In this document: piece after piece, positions 45,211 to 54,421 of the stretch
Layout of the letters: each line of letters opens with the position of its first letter
How positions within the stretch are numbered: position 1 is the first letter of the stretch
NCBI RefSeq assembly: GCF_022095615.2
Contig: NZ_CP155559.1
Coordinates: 5,113,501-5,177,500 of the forward strand
From: Bacillus thuringiensis
Lineage (GTDB): Bacteria; Bacillota; Bacilli; Bacillales; Bacillaceae_G
Reading direction: 5' to 3'
DNA length: 64,000 nucleotides
Translations under genes and position numbers: made by a program
The notes under the pieces: model-generated
Seen by the model: the letters and a program-made list of their open reading frames with translations, nothing else
Databases searched by the model: none
Told to the model about the DNA's origin: nothing

Positions 45211-45837
45211 ATGTCTTCATTTCAATTGCCAAAGCTTTCATATGACTATGATGAACTAGAGCCATATATCGATAGCAACACGCTTTCTATTCATCATGGG
45301 AAGCACCATGCGACATACGTAAATAATTTGAATGCCGCTTTAGAAAACTATACGGAATTACATAATAAATCTTTAGAAGAATTACTATGTAATTTAGACA
45401 CTTTACCAAAAGAAATTGTTACAGCTATCAGAAATAACGGTGGTGGACATTATTGTCATAGTCTTTTTTGGGAAGTAATGAGCCCGCGAGGTGGCGGCGA
45501 TCCTAATGGAGACGTTGCAAAAGTAATTGATTATTATTTCAATACCTTTGACAACTTAAAAAATCAGCTGTCCAAAGCAGCTATTAGTCGTTTTGGAAGT
45601 GGATATGGATGGCTTGTCCTTGATGGTGAAGAACTTACTGTTATGAGTACACCTAATCAAGATACACCTTTGCAAGAAGGTAAAATTCCATTACTCGTCA
45701 TCGACGTATGGGAACATGCCTATTATTTAAAGTATCAAAATCGGCGTCCAGAATTTGTTACCAACTGGTGGCATACAGTGAACTGGGACCGGGTAAATGA
45801 AAAGTATTTGCAAGCAATTCAATCACAAAAACATTAG
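45211..45837 (+). CDS. sodA2: Manganese/iron superoxide dismutase, SodA2-type
   Basis: Fe/Mn superoxide dismutase of 208 residues. Metal ligands are visible: His28 (SIHHGKHH), His83 (GGGHYCHSLFW), and the Asp and His of DVWEHAYY. NQDTP keeps the second-sphere Gln typical of the Mn form. Two normally invariant spots differ: HYCH in place of HANH before ligand His83, and GSGYGWL in place of GSGWAWL, so Tyr replaces an active-site Trp. That marks it as a divergent paralogue, matching SodA2 of B. anthracis. AAGGAGGG precedes the ATG. It is divergent from nos. Confidence 0.88.
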   Translation: MSSFQLPKLSYDYDELEPYIDSNTLSIHHGKHHATYVNNLNAALENYTELHNKSLEELLCNLDTLPKEIVTAIRNNGGGHYCHSLFWEVMSPRGGGDPNGDVAKVIDYYFNTFDNLKNQLSKAAISRFGSGYGWLVLDGEELTVMSTPNQDTPLQEGKIPLLVIDVWEHAYYLKYQNRRPEFVTNWWHTVNWDRVNEKYLQAIQSQKH

Positions 45838-45893
45838 TCGTGCGTATAAGGTAAGTTTGGTAATGTAAAATTAGTATTGTCGAAATCCTCCAG

Positions 45894-45921
45894 AATCCCC
45901 CGGATTGCCACCGGGGGATTT
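45894..45921. terminator. Hairpin between sodA2 and the epimerase gene
   Basis: Perfect ten-base G+C-rich stem AATCCCCCGG with CCGGGGGATT. T-tracts are short on both sides, so termination efficiency is uncertain. Confidence 0.65.
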
Positions 45922-45925
45922 ATGA

Positions 45926-46798
45926 TTATTCCATTGCATGTATGTAATAACGTAATACTTGTTCTATTTCTATTTTCAACTCTCGGAACCGGTATCCTAA
46001 TTCACTAGCTTTTCCATTATGTAATGTACAATTAATAACTTCATTATACGGCGCTACATTATCTCCTACTTCTTGAACGAGTGCTTTTATTCCCGTATTT
46101 TCTTCTATGAAATGAATAATTTCTCCAGTAGAAACTATCCCGTTGCTACAAGCATTAATTGGTCCTTCTATGCTTTCTGTCCCGCACCAGGCTAAAAATC
46201 CCCCTGCTGCTTCTTCATGTATAAATGACAACTCTCCATCTACATGAGTCACCGCGACAGGTTCTTGCCTCACAATATGTTCAACGTAAAATTGTAACCT
46301 TTTCGTATAATCGTTTTCTCCAATAACAACTGGAAAACGCACTGCAACGACTGGGAATGTTGCTTGTTGAAATAAAACCGATTCGGCTAATCGCTTGCCT
46401 TCGCTATAATTGAAGTCATTTCTATCTCCATACGTAATAGCATACTCGTACGGATTAAAGTTCTCTTCTAACAAGCCTATCGCTGGCTCGTAAACAGCCA
46501 TTGAAGATGTCATAATATACTTCTTTGTTTTTCCTTGTAACACTTCACATATTATCTTCGCTGCATTCGAGCTATAGCATAAATTATCGTATACGATATC
46601 ATAACTTTTATCTTCTAGACGCTCTGCTAGTTGTTTTTCGTCTTCTCTATCTACAATAAATCTTTTTACCGTACTTCCAAAAGAATCTTCCGTAATTCCT
46701 CTCGTCGCGATCGTTACATCGTGTCCATCTTGCAAAAGAGCTTCTACTAAATGTTTACCAAAAAATCTTGTTCCCCCTAGTACCAATACTTTTTTCAA
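45926..46798 (-). CDS. NAD-dependent epimerase/dehydratase family protein
   Basis: Extended short-chain dehydrogenase of 290 residues from the chosen start. The Rossmann loop reads VLVLGGTRFFGKHLVEAL, a GxxxFxG variant of the usual GxxGxxG. TSSMAVYEPA near 97 supplies the Ser/Thr, and an YxxxK-type NYSEGKRLAE near 132 the catalytic Tyr and Lys. It resembles atypical SDRs acting on nucleotide sugars or RNA-binding chloroplast homologues; the substrate is unknown. TTG at 46798, eight bases after GGGGA, is the likely start; in-frame ATG codons at 46813, 46807 and 46804 lack ribosome sites. Confidence 0.8.
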   Translation of the reverse strand: MKKVLVLGGTRFFGKHLVEALLQDGHDVTIATRGITEDSFGSTVKRFIVDREDEKQLAERLEDKSYDIVYDNLCYSSNAAKIICEVLQGKTKKYIMTSSMAVYEPAIGLLEENFNPYEYAITYGDRNDFNYSEGKRLAESVLFQQATFPVVAVRFPVVIGENDYTKRLQFYVEHIVRQEPVAVTHVDGELSFIHEEAAGGFLAWCGTESIEGPINACSNGIVSTGEIIHFIEENTGIKALVQEVGDNVAPYNEVINCTLHNGKASELGYRFRELKIEIEQVLRYYIHAME

Positions 46799-46861
46799 CT
46801 TCATCATCCCCATTTTGATAAATTGTAAAATACTACCTCTATATTATAAATGCTAATATAT

Positions 46862-46900
46862 AAAAAGCATGGAATTAGTTTAACGATTCCATGCTTTTCT
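46862..46900 (-). terminator. Terminator of the AmiS/UreI gene
   Basis: Stem AAAAGCATGGAAT with ATTCCATGCTTTT, just past the gene stop. Confidence 0.9.
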
Positions 46901-46912
46901 ACAGAAAATATA

Positions 46913-47503
46913 TTAACGTACTCGATATTTATAAATACAATAACAGAAGTATAAAATGGAAATTACGGATACATAAACCCATAGTTCATATACGAATCCC
47001 TCTCCCCATACTCCCATAAAATAAAAGAGTGAAGGCAATGTCAATGTTACCCATGATTGTACAAAAGCAATTCTGCCAAGGTATTGATTAATATTCTTTT
47101 TTTGCGCATTTAACACAAAGAATAAATACCAAAGTAATGCCCACATAAACCATGTTAACGCATTAACAATATCATGGAATTGAACAAATGAAACGACCAT
47201 ATAGAATAAAGCAATAATTGCTACCCACATACAGAACCAGCCTAGCCCACTACTATCCATTCCTTTAATAAACGTAACGCCTACATATAAATAAGTTAAA
47301 CCAAATAAAAAAGTAGCTGCATATGAATATACCGTCCAATTACTTTGATCAGAAATCATAATTAAATAAAACGGTATAATAATTTGTAATGCCCCTACAA
47401 ATAAATTAAAAACACCTGCGCTTTTCATCTCTATTTTTCCCAATATAACAAGACTATTTAAAAATAAAGCTGCACCTGAAAGTAATAATCCTACGTAACC
47501 CAT
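46913..47503 (-). CDS. AmiS/UreI-family urea or amide channel
   Basis: Membrane protein of 196 residues with six or seven hydrophobic helices, AmiS/UreI family. GLLLSGAALFLNSLVILG at the start and WFMWALLWYLFFVLNAQ near 118-134 agree with the family pore pattern of aromatic and small residues. UreI is a proton-gated urea channel of Helicobacter and AmiS accompanies aliphatic amidases. No urease or amidase gene is in this window, so the channel is an orphan here. It is monocistronic. Confidence 0.82.
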   Translation of the reverse strand: MGYVGLLLSGAALFLNSLVILGKIEMKSAGVFNLFVGALQIIIPFYLIMISDQSNWTVYSYAATFLFGLTYLYVGVTFIKGMDSSGLGWFCMWVAIIALFYMVVSFVQFHDIVNALTWFMWALLWYLFFVLNAQKKNINQYLGRIAFVQSWVTLTLPSLFYFMGVWGEGFVYELWVYVSVISILYFCYCIYKYRVR

Positions 47504-47928
47504 ATATCCTCATGTGAAAACCTTACATTTTCACACTGTCCCTCCCCATCTTGTAAAAATTATACTATTCCTTATTCTCTTTCTTACTTACAACTACATA
47601 CAAAGTTTTTTCGAAAATAAGTCAGACTTCCTACCTTAAAAAACGATAAAAAAATCCCTTCGATACATGTCATACAGTAATCATGTCCATCGAAATGTAT
47701 CACATAATAAAAACGCTTTCAATAATGCGTAACGCAATCAGAAAGCTAATAGGATTATTTGATTATAAACGCACTTTACCAATGATACAAGTACTGGAAT
47801 ATTATTCAATATTTCATTTTTTATTTCTATAAAAAATTACTAGAATAATGCATTTTCCCTATCTCATTCTATCAATGATCTGCATAGAATATTGTACAAT
47901 CATATTAAATTAGAAAGGTCTGATATTT
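47504..47928. other. 425-base gap with possible cre and inverted repeat
   Basis: An AT-rich stretch between divergent genes. It contains an inverted repeat GATACAT (47662-47668) with ATGTATC (47695-47701) and TAAAAACGCTTTCA (47708-47721), 13 of 14 to the cre consensus. No coding frame with a ribosome site was seen. Confidence 0.45.
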
Positions 47929-48330
47929 ATGCCTCTTCATTATCCACATCAATCTGTTATTCATTCAACAGGTGTATTAACAAGAGAGCCTGCAACAGTT
48001 TCAGCAGTAATAAACATTGTAAATTTAGATGCATATTACGCACACTACGTAAATATAGAAGTGTGGGATTGGTCTAACTATTCTAATCCTGTAAAATTAC
48101 CTGTACTAATTGGTGAAGATACAGTAGTAGAATTCCCCTACCTTTTACAAGGCAACAACCTAGCAGTATTTTATGCTAATTTAGATGAAGCTATTAATTT
48201 GTATGAAATTCGTATTTCTTATCCTACTCACTCCAATATTATTGCAAATTGTTTCGGACGAAGCGTACCGCCTTATACAAGCCAAGAAGGTAATACAGTA
48301 TATCATAAACAACTTGTTCGCATTCATTAA
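47929..48330 (+). CDS. Protein of unknown function, beta-rich
   Basis: A 133-residue protein that I do not recognise. It has no signal peptide or membrane helix and only one Cys. Composition is rich in Tyr, Val, Ile and Asn with alternating hydrophobic residues (INIVNLDAYYAHYVNIEVWDW, near 27-47), as expected for beta strands, perhaps one jelly-roll-like domain. AAAGG is ten bases before the ATG. It stands alone, 400 bases from the previous gene, with a large inverted repeat downstream (48397-48449). A surface or spore-associated role is possible but not shown. Confidence 0.7.
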   Translation: MPLHYPHQSVIHSTGVLTREPATVSAVINIVNLDAYYAHYVNIEVWDWSNYSNPVKLPVLIGEDTVVEFPYLLQGNNLAVFYANLDEAINLYEIRISYPTHSNIIANCFGRSVPPYTSQEGNTVYHKQLVRIH

Positions 48331-48396
48331 AGGTCTCTTTTTCCTATCAACAATTTATAAATACATTCAATAGAGATGATTCTATTGAAATACTAT

Positions 48397-48449
48397 GGTC
48401 AGTAATATTTCATTCATTTCTCTTTCCTAAAATGAGCATATTACTGACC
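48397..48449. repeat. Long inverted repeat downstream of the unknown gene
   Basis: GGTCAGTAATA (48397-48407) and TATTACTGACC (48439-48449) are perfect 11-base arms around a 31-base centre. No T-run follows. A smaller hairpin, CAATAGA with TCTATTG, lies just before (48368-48387). Confidence 0.6.
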
Positions 48450-48499
48450 TCAGGTAACATCATAAAAAACAGAATTCATTATATACATACAATAAAAAT

Positions 48500-48527
48500 A
48501 AAGTATCCTATAAAAGAATACTTTACT
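48500..48527 (-). terminator. Probable terminator of galE
   Basis: Minus-strand stem AAAGTAT with ATACTTT (one mismatch deeper in) followed by ATTTTTATT. Confidence 0.6.
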
Positions 48528-48534
48528 AACTACC

Positions 48535-49551
48535 CTAAATCATTTGATAGCCATTTTTATTATTTACTTGCCATCTCCAAGAATCTACACACATCTCTTC
48601 TAACCCATATTCCGCTTCCCATCCTAATTCTCGTTTCGCTTTAGATACATCAGCGAAACAGATTGCTACATCACCAGGACGACGCCCTATCACTTTATAA
48701 GGTATTTTTTTACCCGAAACCTTCTCAAAAGCCTTTACCATCTCCAATACACTATACCCTTTACCTGTGCCAAGATTATATGCCTCTATTCCTTTCGTCT
48801 CAAGTACTTTTTTAAGTGCCTTTACATGTCCTTTTGCAAGGTCAACAACGTGAATATAATCACGGACACCTGTCCCGTCTTTTGTTGGATAATCATTTCC
48901 GAATATATTTAACTCATTTAACTTACCTACCGCCACCTGCGTTACATATGGCATTAAATTATTCGGAATCCCATTTGGATCTTCTCCAATACGGCCACTT
49001 TTATGTGCTCCAAATGGATTGAAATAACGAAGTAACGCAATACTCCATTCATCATCAGCTTTTGCTACATCACGCATAATTTGCTCAATCATTAATTTTG
49101 TTTGCCCATACGGATTTGTCACACTTAGCGGAAATTCCTCTGTAATTGGTGATGTTTTTGGAACTCCATATACAGTTGCAGATGAACTAAAAATAAATTT
49201 TTTAACATGATGTTTCTGCATCACATCACATAGTATAATCGCACTTATTATATTATTATAATAATATGTAATAGGAATTGCAGTCGATTCCCCTACTGCT
49301 TTAAATCCAGCAAAGTGTATAACCGCTTCAATGTTATTTTCCAAAAAAATCTCATTCATTTTTTCACGATTTAAAACACTTTCTTTATAAAATTTAAATT
49401 GTTTTCCTGTTATTTCTTTTACTCGGTTTAAAGACTCGATTGAACTATTTGAAAGATTATCTACGACTATAATTTTATAATTATTATTTAATAATTCTAT
49501 ACACGTATGACTACCAATATACCCTGCTCCACCCGTTATAAGTATCGCCAT
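48535..49551 (-). CDS. galE: UDP-glucose 4-epimerase
   Basis: Short-chain dehydrogenase-fold epimerase of 338 residues interconverting UDP-glucose and UDP-galactose (often UDP-GlcNAc/GalNAc as well). The NAD loop is [17 protein letters not shown] at 4-20. FSSSATVYG near 122-130 and [10 protein letters not shown], with catalytic Tyr and Lys, near 147-156 are intact; [12 protein letters not shown] and [17 protein letters not shown] are further GalE signatures. It supplies galactose-type precursors for the envelope glycans encoded elsewhere in the window. It is monocistronic. Confidence 0.95.
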   Translation of the reverse strand: MAILITGGAGYIGSHTCIELLNNNYKIIVVDNLSNSSIESLNRVKEITGKQFKFYKESVLNREKMNEIFLENNIEAVIHFAGFKAVGESTAIPITYYYNNIISAIILCDVMQKHHVKKFIFSSSATVYGVPKTSPITEEFPLSVTNPYGQTKLMIEQIMRDVAKADDEWSIALLRYFNPFGAHKSGRIGEDPNGIPNNLMPYVTQVAVGKLNELNIFGNDYPTKDGTGVRDYIHVVDLAKGHVKALKKVLETKGIEAYNLGTGKGYSVLEMVKAFEKVSGKKIPYKVIGRRPGDVAICFADVSKAKRELGWEAEYGLEEMCVDSWRWQVNNKNGYQMI

Positions 49552-49663
49552 ATATAGAGTCCCCCACTTATTATTAATTATAAAATTTTATAACCTCAAT
49601 ACACATCTATCCTACCACAAAAAAGACTGATAATTTTAAAAATTTTTAAATTATTTTTTATAT

Positions 49664-49703
49664 AAAAAAGAGCCACATAACCTTTACGTTATGTAACTCT
49701 TCA
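49664..49703 (-). terminator. Terminator of the hemolysin III-family gene
   Basis: Minus-strand stem AAGAG..ACATAAC with GTTATGT..CTCTT, followed by TTTTTTATA. Confidence 0.85.
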
Positions 49704-49773
49704 ACATACATATGTGTCTATATATTTATTTATTAATCAAGAAAAATAAAAATCACTCGGAAATTTCATATGG

Positions 49774-50421
49774 TTAAATTACGTAGCAATATACACTTAA
49801 AAAGTGGGCAAGGCTTCCCAATAACACGAACACGTGAAAAATTTCATGATGCCCCATATGCTTAAACTCTAACCATTTTGGCTTTGTTCCATAAATAAAT
49901 CCACCAATTGTATAAAGAATACCTCCAAACACTAGAAGCACGATACCTCCTGCACTTAAGTTAGCAGCCAACGGTGCAAAGAACAGAACAATTAACCAGC
50001 CCATTGTAATATAAATTGCTGTTGATAACCATCTCGGGCAACTAAACCAAAACATTTTAAAAACAATACCACAAATGGCAGTTGCATAAACTAAACAAAA
50101 TAATAATAAACCGTTTGCGGAATGTAATGTAATTAAACAAAATGGTGCATATGTACCTGCAATCAATATAAAAATCATAGAGTGATCAAGCTTCCGAAAG
50201 AAATAAATAACACGTTCACTGGCTACAACGCTATGATATACAGCTGATGCTGTATACAGAACCATCATTCCGATGCCAAACAAAATAACAGCTGTAATTG
50301 CCGCAAAAGATGGCGTCTTAATAGAAACTTTTACAAGCATAGCTAATAATGCAATAAATGATAATACAGCTCCTCCCAAGTGGGTAAAAGCATTAACCGG
50401 TTCTCTTATATAAGCATTCAT
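49774..50421 (-). CDS. Hemolysin III family (PAQR/YqfA-like) membrane protein
   Basis: Seven-helix membrane protein of 215 residues in the HlyIII/PAQR family. EPVNAFTHLGGAVLSFIAL near the start, SAVYHSV near 60, RKLDHSMIFILIAGTYAPFCL near 81-101 and HHEIFHVFVLLGSLAHF near 191-207 carry the His, Ser and Asp residues that form the zinc site of PAQR receptors. Hemolysin III of B. cereus lyses erythrocytes as a pore former when expressed; the natural role is probably membrane homeostasis. ATG 50421 has GAGGGG seven bases upstream; an ATG at 50436 lacks one. It is controlled by the operator at 50440-50470. Confidence 0.88.
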   Translation of the reverse strand: MNAYIREPVNAFTHLGGAVLSFIALLAMLVKVSIKTPSFAAITAVILFGIGMMVLYTASAVYHSVVASERVIYFFRKLDHSMIFILIAGTYAPFCLITLHSANGLLLFCLVYATAICGIVFKMFWFSCPRWLSTAIYITMGWLIVLFFAPLAANLSAGGIVLLVFGGILYTIGGFIYGTKPKWLEFKHMGHHEIFHVFVLLGSLAHFLSVYCYVI

Positions 50422-50439
50422 ATATACACCCCTCATATA

Positions 50440-50497
50440 ATTACATGTAGTTTTAATAACTACATGTAATTATATACGCATTATTATTAGAGGTCAA
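50440..50497 (-). promoter_or_regulatory. Strong promoter and 13-base inverted-repeat operator of hlyIII-like gene
   Basis: Minus strand: -35 TTGACC (50497-50492), 17-base spacer, -10 TATAAT (50474-50469). Overlapping the -10 end and covering the start site is a perfect inverted repeat, ATTACATGTAGTT with AACTACATGTAAT (50440-50470, 5-base centre). Only about 18 bases separate it from the ATG. It is a strong candidate repressor site. Confidence 0.75.
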
Positions 50498-50585
50498 CAT
50501 TTACAATTCATTTGTTTCGTAATACCATATTTAGAGATAAACTAAACATTATGCTCCACTAAGTTATAAAAGTGAGGGGTTCTAC

Positions 50586-51146
50586 GTGGAAAATATAAAT
50601 AAATTGCTTGAAACATTACATTTAGAAAAAAATATTACGCTTGAGGATATTCCAAATGTCGACTTGTATGTAGACCAGGTTGTCCAATTATTTGAAAATA
50701 CTTATGCAGATACAACAAGAACCGATGATGAAAAAGTATTAACAAAAACAATGATTAACAATTACGCAAAAGGTAAACTGTTTATTCCAATCAAAAATAA
50801 AAAATACTCAAAAGAGCATATGATTTTAATTAGCTTAATTTATCAATTAAAGGGGGCCCTTTCCATTAACGACATAAAAAGCTCCTTAGCAAATATAAAT
50901 GAATCCTTATTAAGCGATGATTCATTCGAATTAAATACGCTATATAAAGATTATCTTTCCCTTACCGAAAACAACGTCGAAAGCTTTACACAAGACGTAA
51001 ATAACCGTATTTCAGAAGTAAGTGAGATTTCTTCCTTAGAAGATCAGAACCTAGAGAAATTTTTATTACTAACATCATTTGTGTCGATGAGTAATATGTA
51101 TAGACGCTTAGCTGAGAAATTGATCGATGATTTAGAAGAAGCCTAA
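50586..51146 (+). CDS. DUF1836 domain-containing protein
   Basis: Protein of 186 residues with the DUF1836 pattern (MerR-like helix-turn-helix helices): TKTMINNYAKGKLFIPIKNKKYSKEHM (about 53-79) followed by SLIYQLKGALSINDIK. It has no membrane segment. GTG at 50586, six bases after GAGGGG, is the start. It may regulate transcription; divergent orientation from the hemolysin III-family gene raises the chance that it is the repressor binding the palindrome at 50440-50470, which is inference. It ends directly in an exceptionally long hairpin. Confidence 0.8.
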   Translation: MENINKLLETLHLEKNITLEDIPNVDLYVDQVVQLFENTYADTTRTDDEKVLTKTMINNYAKGKLFIPIKNKKYSKEHMILISLIYQLKGALSINDIKSSLANINESLLSDDSFELNTLYKDYLSLTENNVESFTQDVNNRISEVSEISSLEDQNLEKFLLLTSFVSMSNMYRRLAEKLIDDLEEA

Positions 51147-51194
51147 TAACTATAAAACGCTACCTACTTTTAGGTAGCGTTTTATAGTTATTAG
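51143..51194. terminator. Exceptionally long perfect terminator hairpin
   Basis: Two perfect 24-base arms (51143-51166 and 51171-51194) around a CTTT loop, beginning in the last codon of the DUF1836 gene. An inner TTTT follows GTAGCG only within the stem, so release may rely on the stem itself. Confidence 0.8.
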
Positions 51195-51297
51195 AATGAA
51201 CTTCAACTATCCGAATGATTGTAGTATTTTAGAAGTTATATTTTCTAAGTATCCTCTCCTGTTTATTTTTTCTATTGGGATTTTACTATTTCAATAG

Positions 51298-51331
51298 AAA
51301 AAAGCACATTCTGCATATTAGCAAAATGTAC
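51298..51331 (-). terminator. Terminator of the mannosyltransferase-like gene
   Basis: Minus-strand stem GTACATT-TTGC with GCAG-AATGTGC followed by TTTTTT. Confidence 0.7.
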
Positions 51332-51352
51332 CTCCCCTTAAAATTATAATTT

Positions 51353-52591
51353 TTACTGTTTCTTTATTAGCAATTCAAAGCGATCATAATACTCTTTTAC
51401 TAATAATTTACACATAGCGTAGAAAATGAAAACATTAATAATAACAATGAACATTCCCATATTCGTATTAGATCCCGCATACAGAACCATTACTATATTT
51501 AAAAAGATTGTTAACGTTAATCCTAGTGCTATTCCTGTCCACTTCATTTCATATATCAGTAAAAAGATGACAAATACTAATGCTGGGAAAGCATATCTCT
51601 CATGCATTTGCGTAGGTAACATAAAGAACGCAAAACTTATAAAAGTCGCTGCTTTTAATAGAACTGCCGTATTCATCTGACGATGGAAAAAGACATATAA
51701 ACAAGTTAATGCCGCCGCAATAGACAAGAGTATTAATCCAACTGTTTTCAATGTAATATGCGGTAAAATTTGAATAGTATCCACTGTATTAGGATCCGTA
51801 CCAATCGCGTAATACCAAATATTCATAGCAAATACAGTTACTGTTGGGAATGTACCCACCGCATTTAAATATGCTTGTTTTAACATCGTGATAAATGTTC
51901 CATGCGCTGCGAAATACAGGCCGAATATTAATAAAGGAATACAGAACCCGATTACAAATTTGGTTAATTGCTTGCCCTCTTTTTTTTCCCAAATGATTTT
52001 TAAGAAATACATAGCAAACACAGGCGCAATTACGATTGATTGGAATTTAGCTAGTAATGCTATAGCGTAAATAGCACCAGACCAAGTTGGCTTAGACATT
52101 AGTAATAAAATAGAACTAACCATCAATATACTATGTAGCATATCTACTTGACCCCAAATAGTCCCATCCACTATAACCGCTGGGCTAAATGCAAAAAATG
52201 TTACTAATGCTGCTCTCATAATCGAATTGTCTATCCTTTTAGAAACTATAGCAAAAATAATTATAGCTACTACTTCAAATACAATGGATGGGACTCGAAT
52301 TAAAACACCAGCAGCATCCACGTATATATTAAAAAATGACAATATTACTCCATAAATACCTAAAAGAGCTAAGAAAAACGGCGGGTAGTTTACTAAATCT
52401 CCATGTGCATACACATCACCTAATCCATATTTACCTACCGTATTCATCCAATCCACAAAAAATAGTTGATCTCGTTCATATCCTTCTAAATGAAATGCTA
52501 AATATATACGTAATAACAGAGATGCAACAACTACTACAATCAAATAAAAATGAAGCCATTTCAAACTCCACCTATCTTGAGTAAAATTCAT
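51353..52591 (-). CDS. GT-C mannosyltransferase-like polytopic protein
   Basis: Membrane protein of 412 residues with about ten hydrophobic helices, related to PIG-M/Gpi18-like GT-C mannosyltransferases. After helix 1, GYERDQLFFVDWMN holds acidic catalytic-type residues, and YAHGDLVNYPPFFLALLGIYG near 61-81 is the characteristic NYPP loop. TIWGQVDMLHSILM near 142 and PTQMHERYAFPALVF near 325 are further conserved-type segments. It probably transfers a lipid-linked sugar at the outer membrane face. It is the fourth GT-C protein in the window. Confidence 0.82.
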   Translation of the reverse strand: MNFTQDRWSLKWLHFYLIVVVVASLLLRIYLAFHLEGYERDQLFFVDWMNTVGKYGLGDVYAHGDLVNYPPFFLALLGIYGVILSFFNIYVDAAGVLIRVPSIVFEVVAIIIFAIVSKRIDNSIMRAALVTFFAFSPAVIVDGTIWGQVDMLHSILMVSSILLLMSKPTWSGAIYAIALLAKFQSIVIAPVFAMYFLKIIWEKKEGKQLTKFVIGFCIPLLIFGLYFAAHGTFITMLKQAYLNAVGTFPTVTVFAMNIWYYAIGTDPNTVDTIQILPHITLKTVGLILLSIAAALTCLYVFFHRQMNTAVLLKAATFISFAFFMLPTQMHERYAFPALVFVIFLLIYEMKWTGIALGLTLTIFLNIVMVLYAGSNTNMGMFIVIINVFIFYAMCKLLVKEYYDRFELLIKKQ

Positions 52592-52802
52592 TTAATAAAC
52601 ACCGTCCTTACTTTTTATAGCTTACAACAATTAAATTAAAAATTGATTTACTTATATAGAAATATACCCCTAAATGAATTAACAATTTCCCCATTCAATG
52701 GTAGAAAAAATTAAATGAAAATACTAACATACAAAAAAATAATCGTCAATCACGTATTAGTTAAAGTCCATTCAAATTGTCCGCTCTATAAGTAATCCTC
52801 AA

Positions 52803-52836
52803 AAAAATATCCACCTTTAAAGTGGATATTTTCATT
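52803..52836 (-). terminator. Terminator of dbpA
   Basis: Stem AAAATATCCAC with GTGGATATTTT and flanking A/T runs. Confidence 0.88.
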
Positions 52837-54281
52837 TATTTAATTGCTTCATGAACTTTTAATTGTTTACCTTTTATCGTTGTATTTCTCATAACCTTTA
52901 AAACAAGTGGCCCTTTTCCGTTTAATATTTCAACATACGAAACATTATCTTGTATTGTAATAATACCTATATCATCAGCAGAAACACCTTGAATTTTAGC
53001 AATTGTACCAACAAAATCTACCGCCCTAATTTTCTTTTTCTTTCCGCCATTAAAGTACAATTTCATAATGCCTTTGTTTAGGTCTGCATTTTTATCTTTC
53101 TTTATAATTGGTTTAGCATATATCTTTTCTTCAAATACTGCTTTCCCTTTTATAACTTCTTCTTTTGAAGGTGCCAGTTCCTTTGGAATTTCAAATCCGA
53201 TATACTCCTCAATCTCTTCTAAAAATCTATTTTCATAAGGCGTTATAAATGTAATAGCTTTTCCATTATTACCAGCTCTTCCTGTTCTTCCAGTACGGTG
53301 CACATAGCTTTCTTTTTCTAATGGAATATCGTAATTAATAACATGTGTAATATTATCAATATCAATTCCTCTCGCAGCTACATCAGTTGCTACTAAATAA
53401 CGGAACTTTCCTTTTCTAAAATCATCCATAACTTCAAAACGATCTTCCTGTACCATACCACCGTGTATTTTGTCACAAGGATAATTAACTCGTTTTAGCT
53501 GTCTATATACATGGTCTACGTTTTCTTGTGTACGACAAAAAATAATACAACTGTCTGGATTTTCAATCATAGTTACATCCTTAAGAAGTGAAAGCTTCTC
53601 TTCTTCCCTAACTTCAAAAAGGGTATGTTCGATTTTATCTGTTGTAATCCCAGCTGCTTTAATTTCAATATGAGTTGGTGCATTCATATATGTACGAGAT
53701 AACTTTTCAACGTCTTTCGGTAGGGTTGCTGAAAATAGCATTGTCATTCTTTTTGTAGGTAATTCATCAATAATTGCCTCTACTTGATCAATAAAGCCCA
53801 TATTTAGCATTTCATCTGCTTCATCAATCACTAAATATTTCAATCGCTCTAAAGAAAGGGTCCCTTTTTCAATATGATCCAACACACGTCCTGGGGTCCC
53901 CACTACAATATGCGTCTTTTGCTTTAACTCTAATTTTTGACGTGCAAATGGAGATTTACCATAAATTGCAGCAGCTTTAATTCTTTTGAATCGTCCTATA
54001 TTCGTAATATCTTCTTTCACTTGAACAGCAAGTTCCCTCGTTGGTGTTAAAACTAATGCTTGTGGTTTATTCTCTTCCCACTCTACCATTTCACAAAGTG
54101 GTATTCCGAACGAAGCCGTTTTTCCACTTCCCGTTTGCGACTTTACAACAAGATCCTTCTTTTGCAATGCAACTGGAATAACCTCTCCTTGCACTTCTGT
54201 TGGATGCTCATATCCTAAACCAGTAAGTGCTCGTCTTACTTCTTTACTTAATGCATAATTACTAAAGCTTTTTTTACTCAT
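52836..54281 (-). CDS. dbpA: DEAD-box ATP-dependent RNA helicase DbpA/YxiN
   Basis: RNA helicase of 481 residues. Motifs: Q motif (GYEHPTEVQ near 22), Walker A QTGSGKT near 49, PTRELAVQ near 82, DEAD near 152, SAT near 184, [10 protein letters not shown] near 302 and [10 protein letters not shown] near 330. The C-terminal RNA-binding domain (about 400-481, [20 protein letters not shown]) matches DbpA/YxiN, which binds hairpin 92 of 23S rRNA and aids 50S subunit assembly. Length equals B. subtilis DbpA within two residues. It is monocistronic. Confidence 0.93.
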   Translation of the reverse strand: MSKKSFSNYALSKEVRRALTGLGYEHPTEVQGEVIPVALQKKDLVVKSQTGSGKTASFGIPLCEMVEWEENKPQALVLTPTRELAVQVKEDITNIGRFKRIKAAAIYGKSPFARQKLELKQKTHIVVGTPGRVLDHIEKGTLSLERLKYLVIDEADEMLNMGFIDQVEAIIDELPTKRMTMLFSATLPKDVEKLSRTYMNAPTHIEIKAAGITTDKIEHTLFEVREEEKLSLLKDVTMIENPDSCIIFCRTQENVDHVYRQLKRVNYPCDKIHGGMVQEDRFEVMDDFRKGKFRYLVATDVAARGIDIDNITHVINYDIPLEKESYVHRTGRTGRAGNNGKAITFITPYENRFLEEIEEYIGFEIPKELAPSKEEVIKGKAVFEEKIYAKPIIKKDKNADLNKGIMKLYFNGGKKKKIRAVDFVGTIAKIQGVSADDIGIITIQDNVSYVEILNGKGPLVLKVMRNTTIKGKQLKVHEAIK

Positions 54282-54421
54282 ATATTAACCTCATTTGATT
54301 TTTATATTTAACCTATTATGTTCTTCATACCTCACTTTAGACTATAGTAAGATACTATATTAATCCACTGTTTTCAATTCGTTTCAATCTAAATTTATCT
54401 AAGTATAACTTTAAAATAGGA

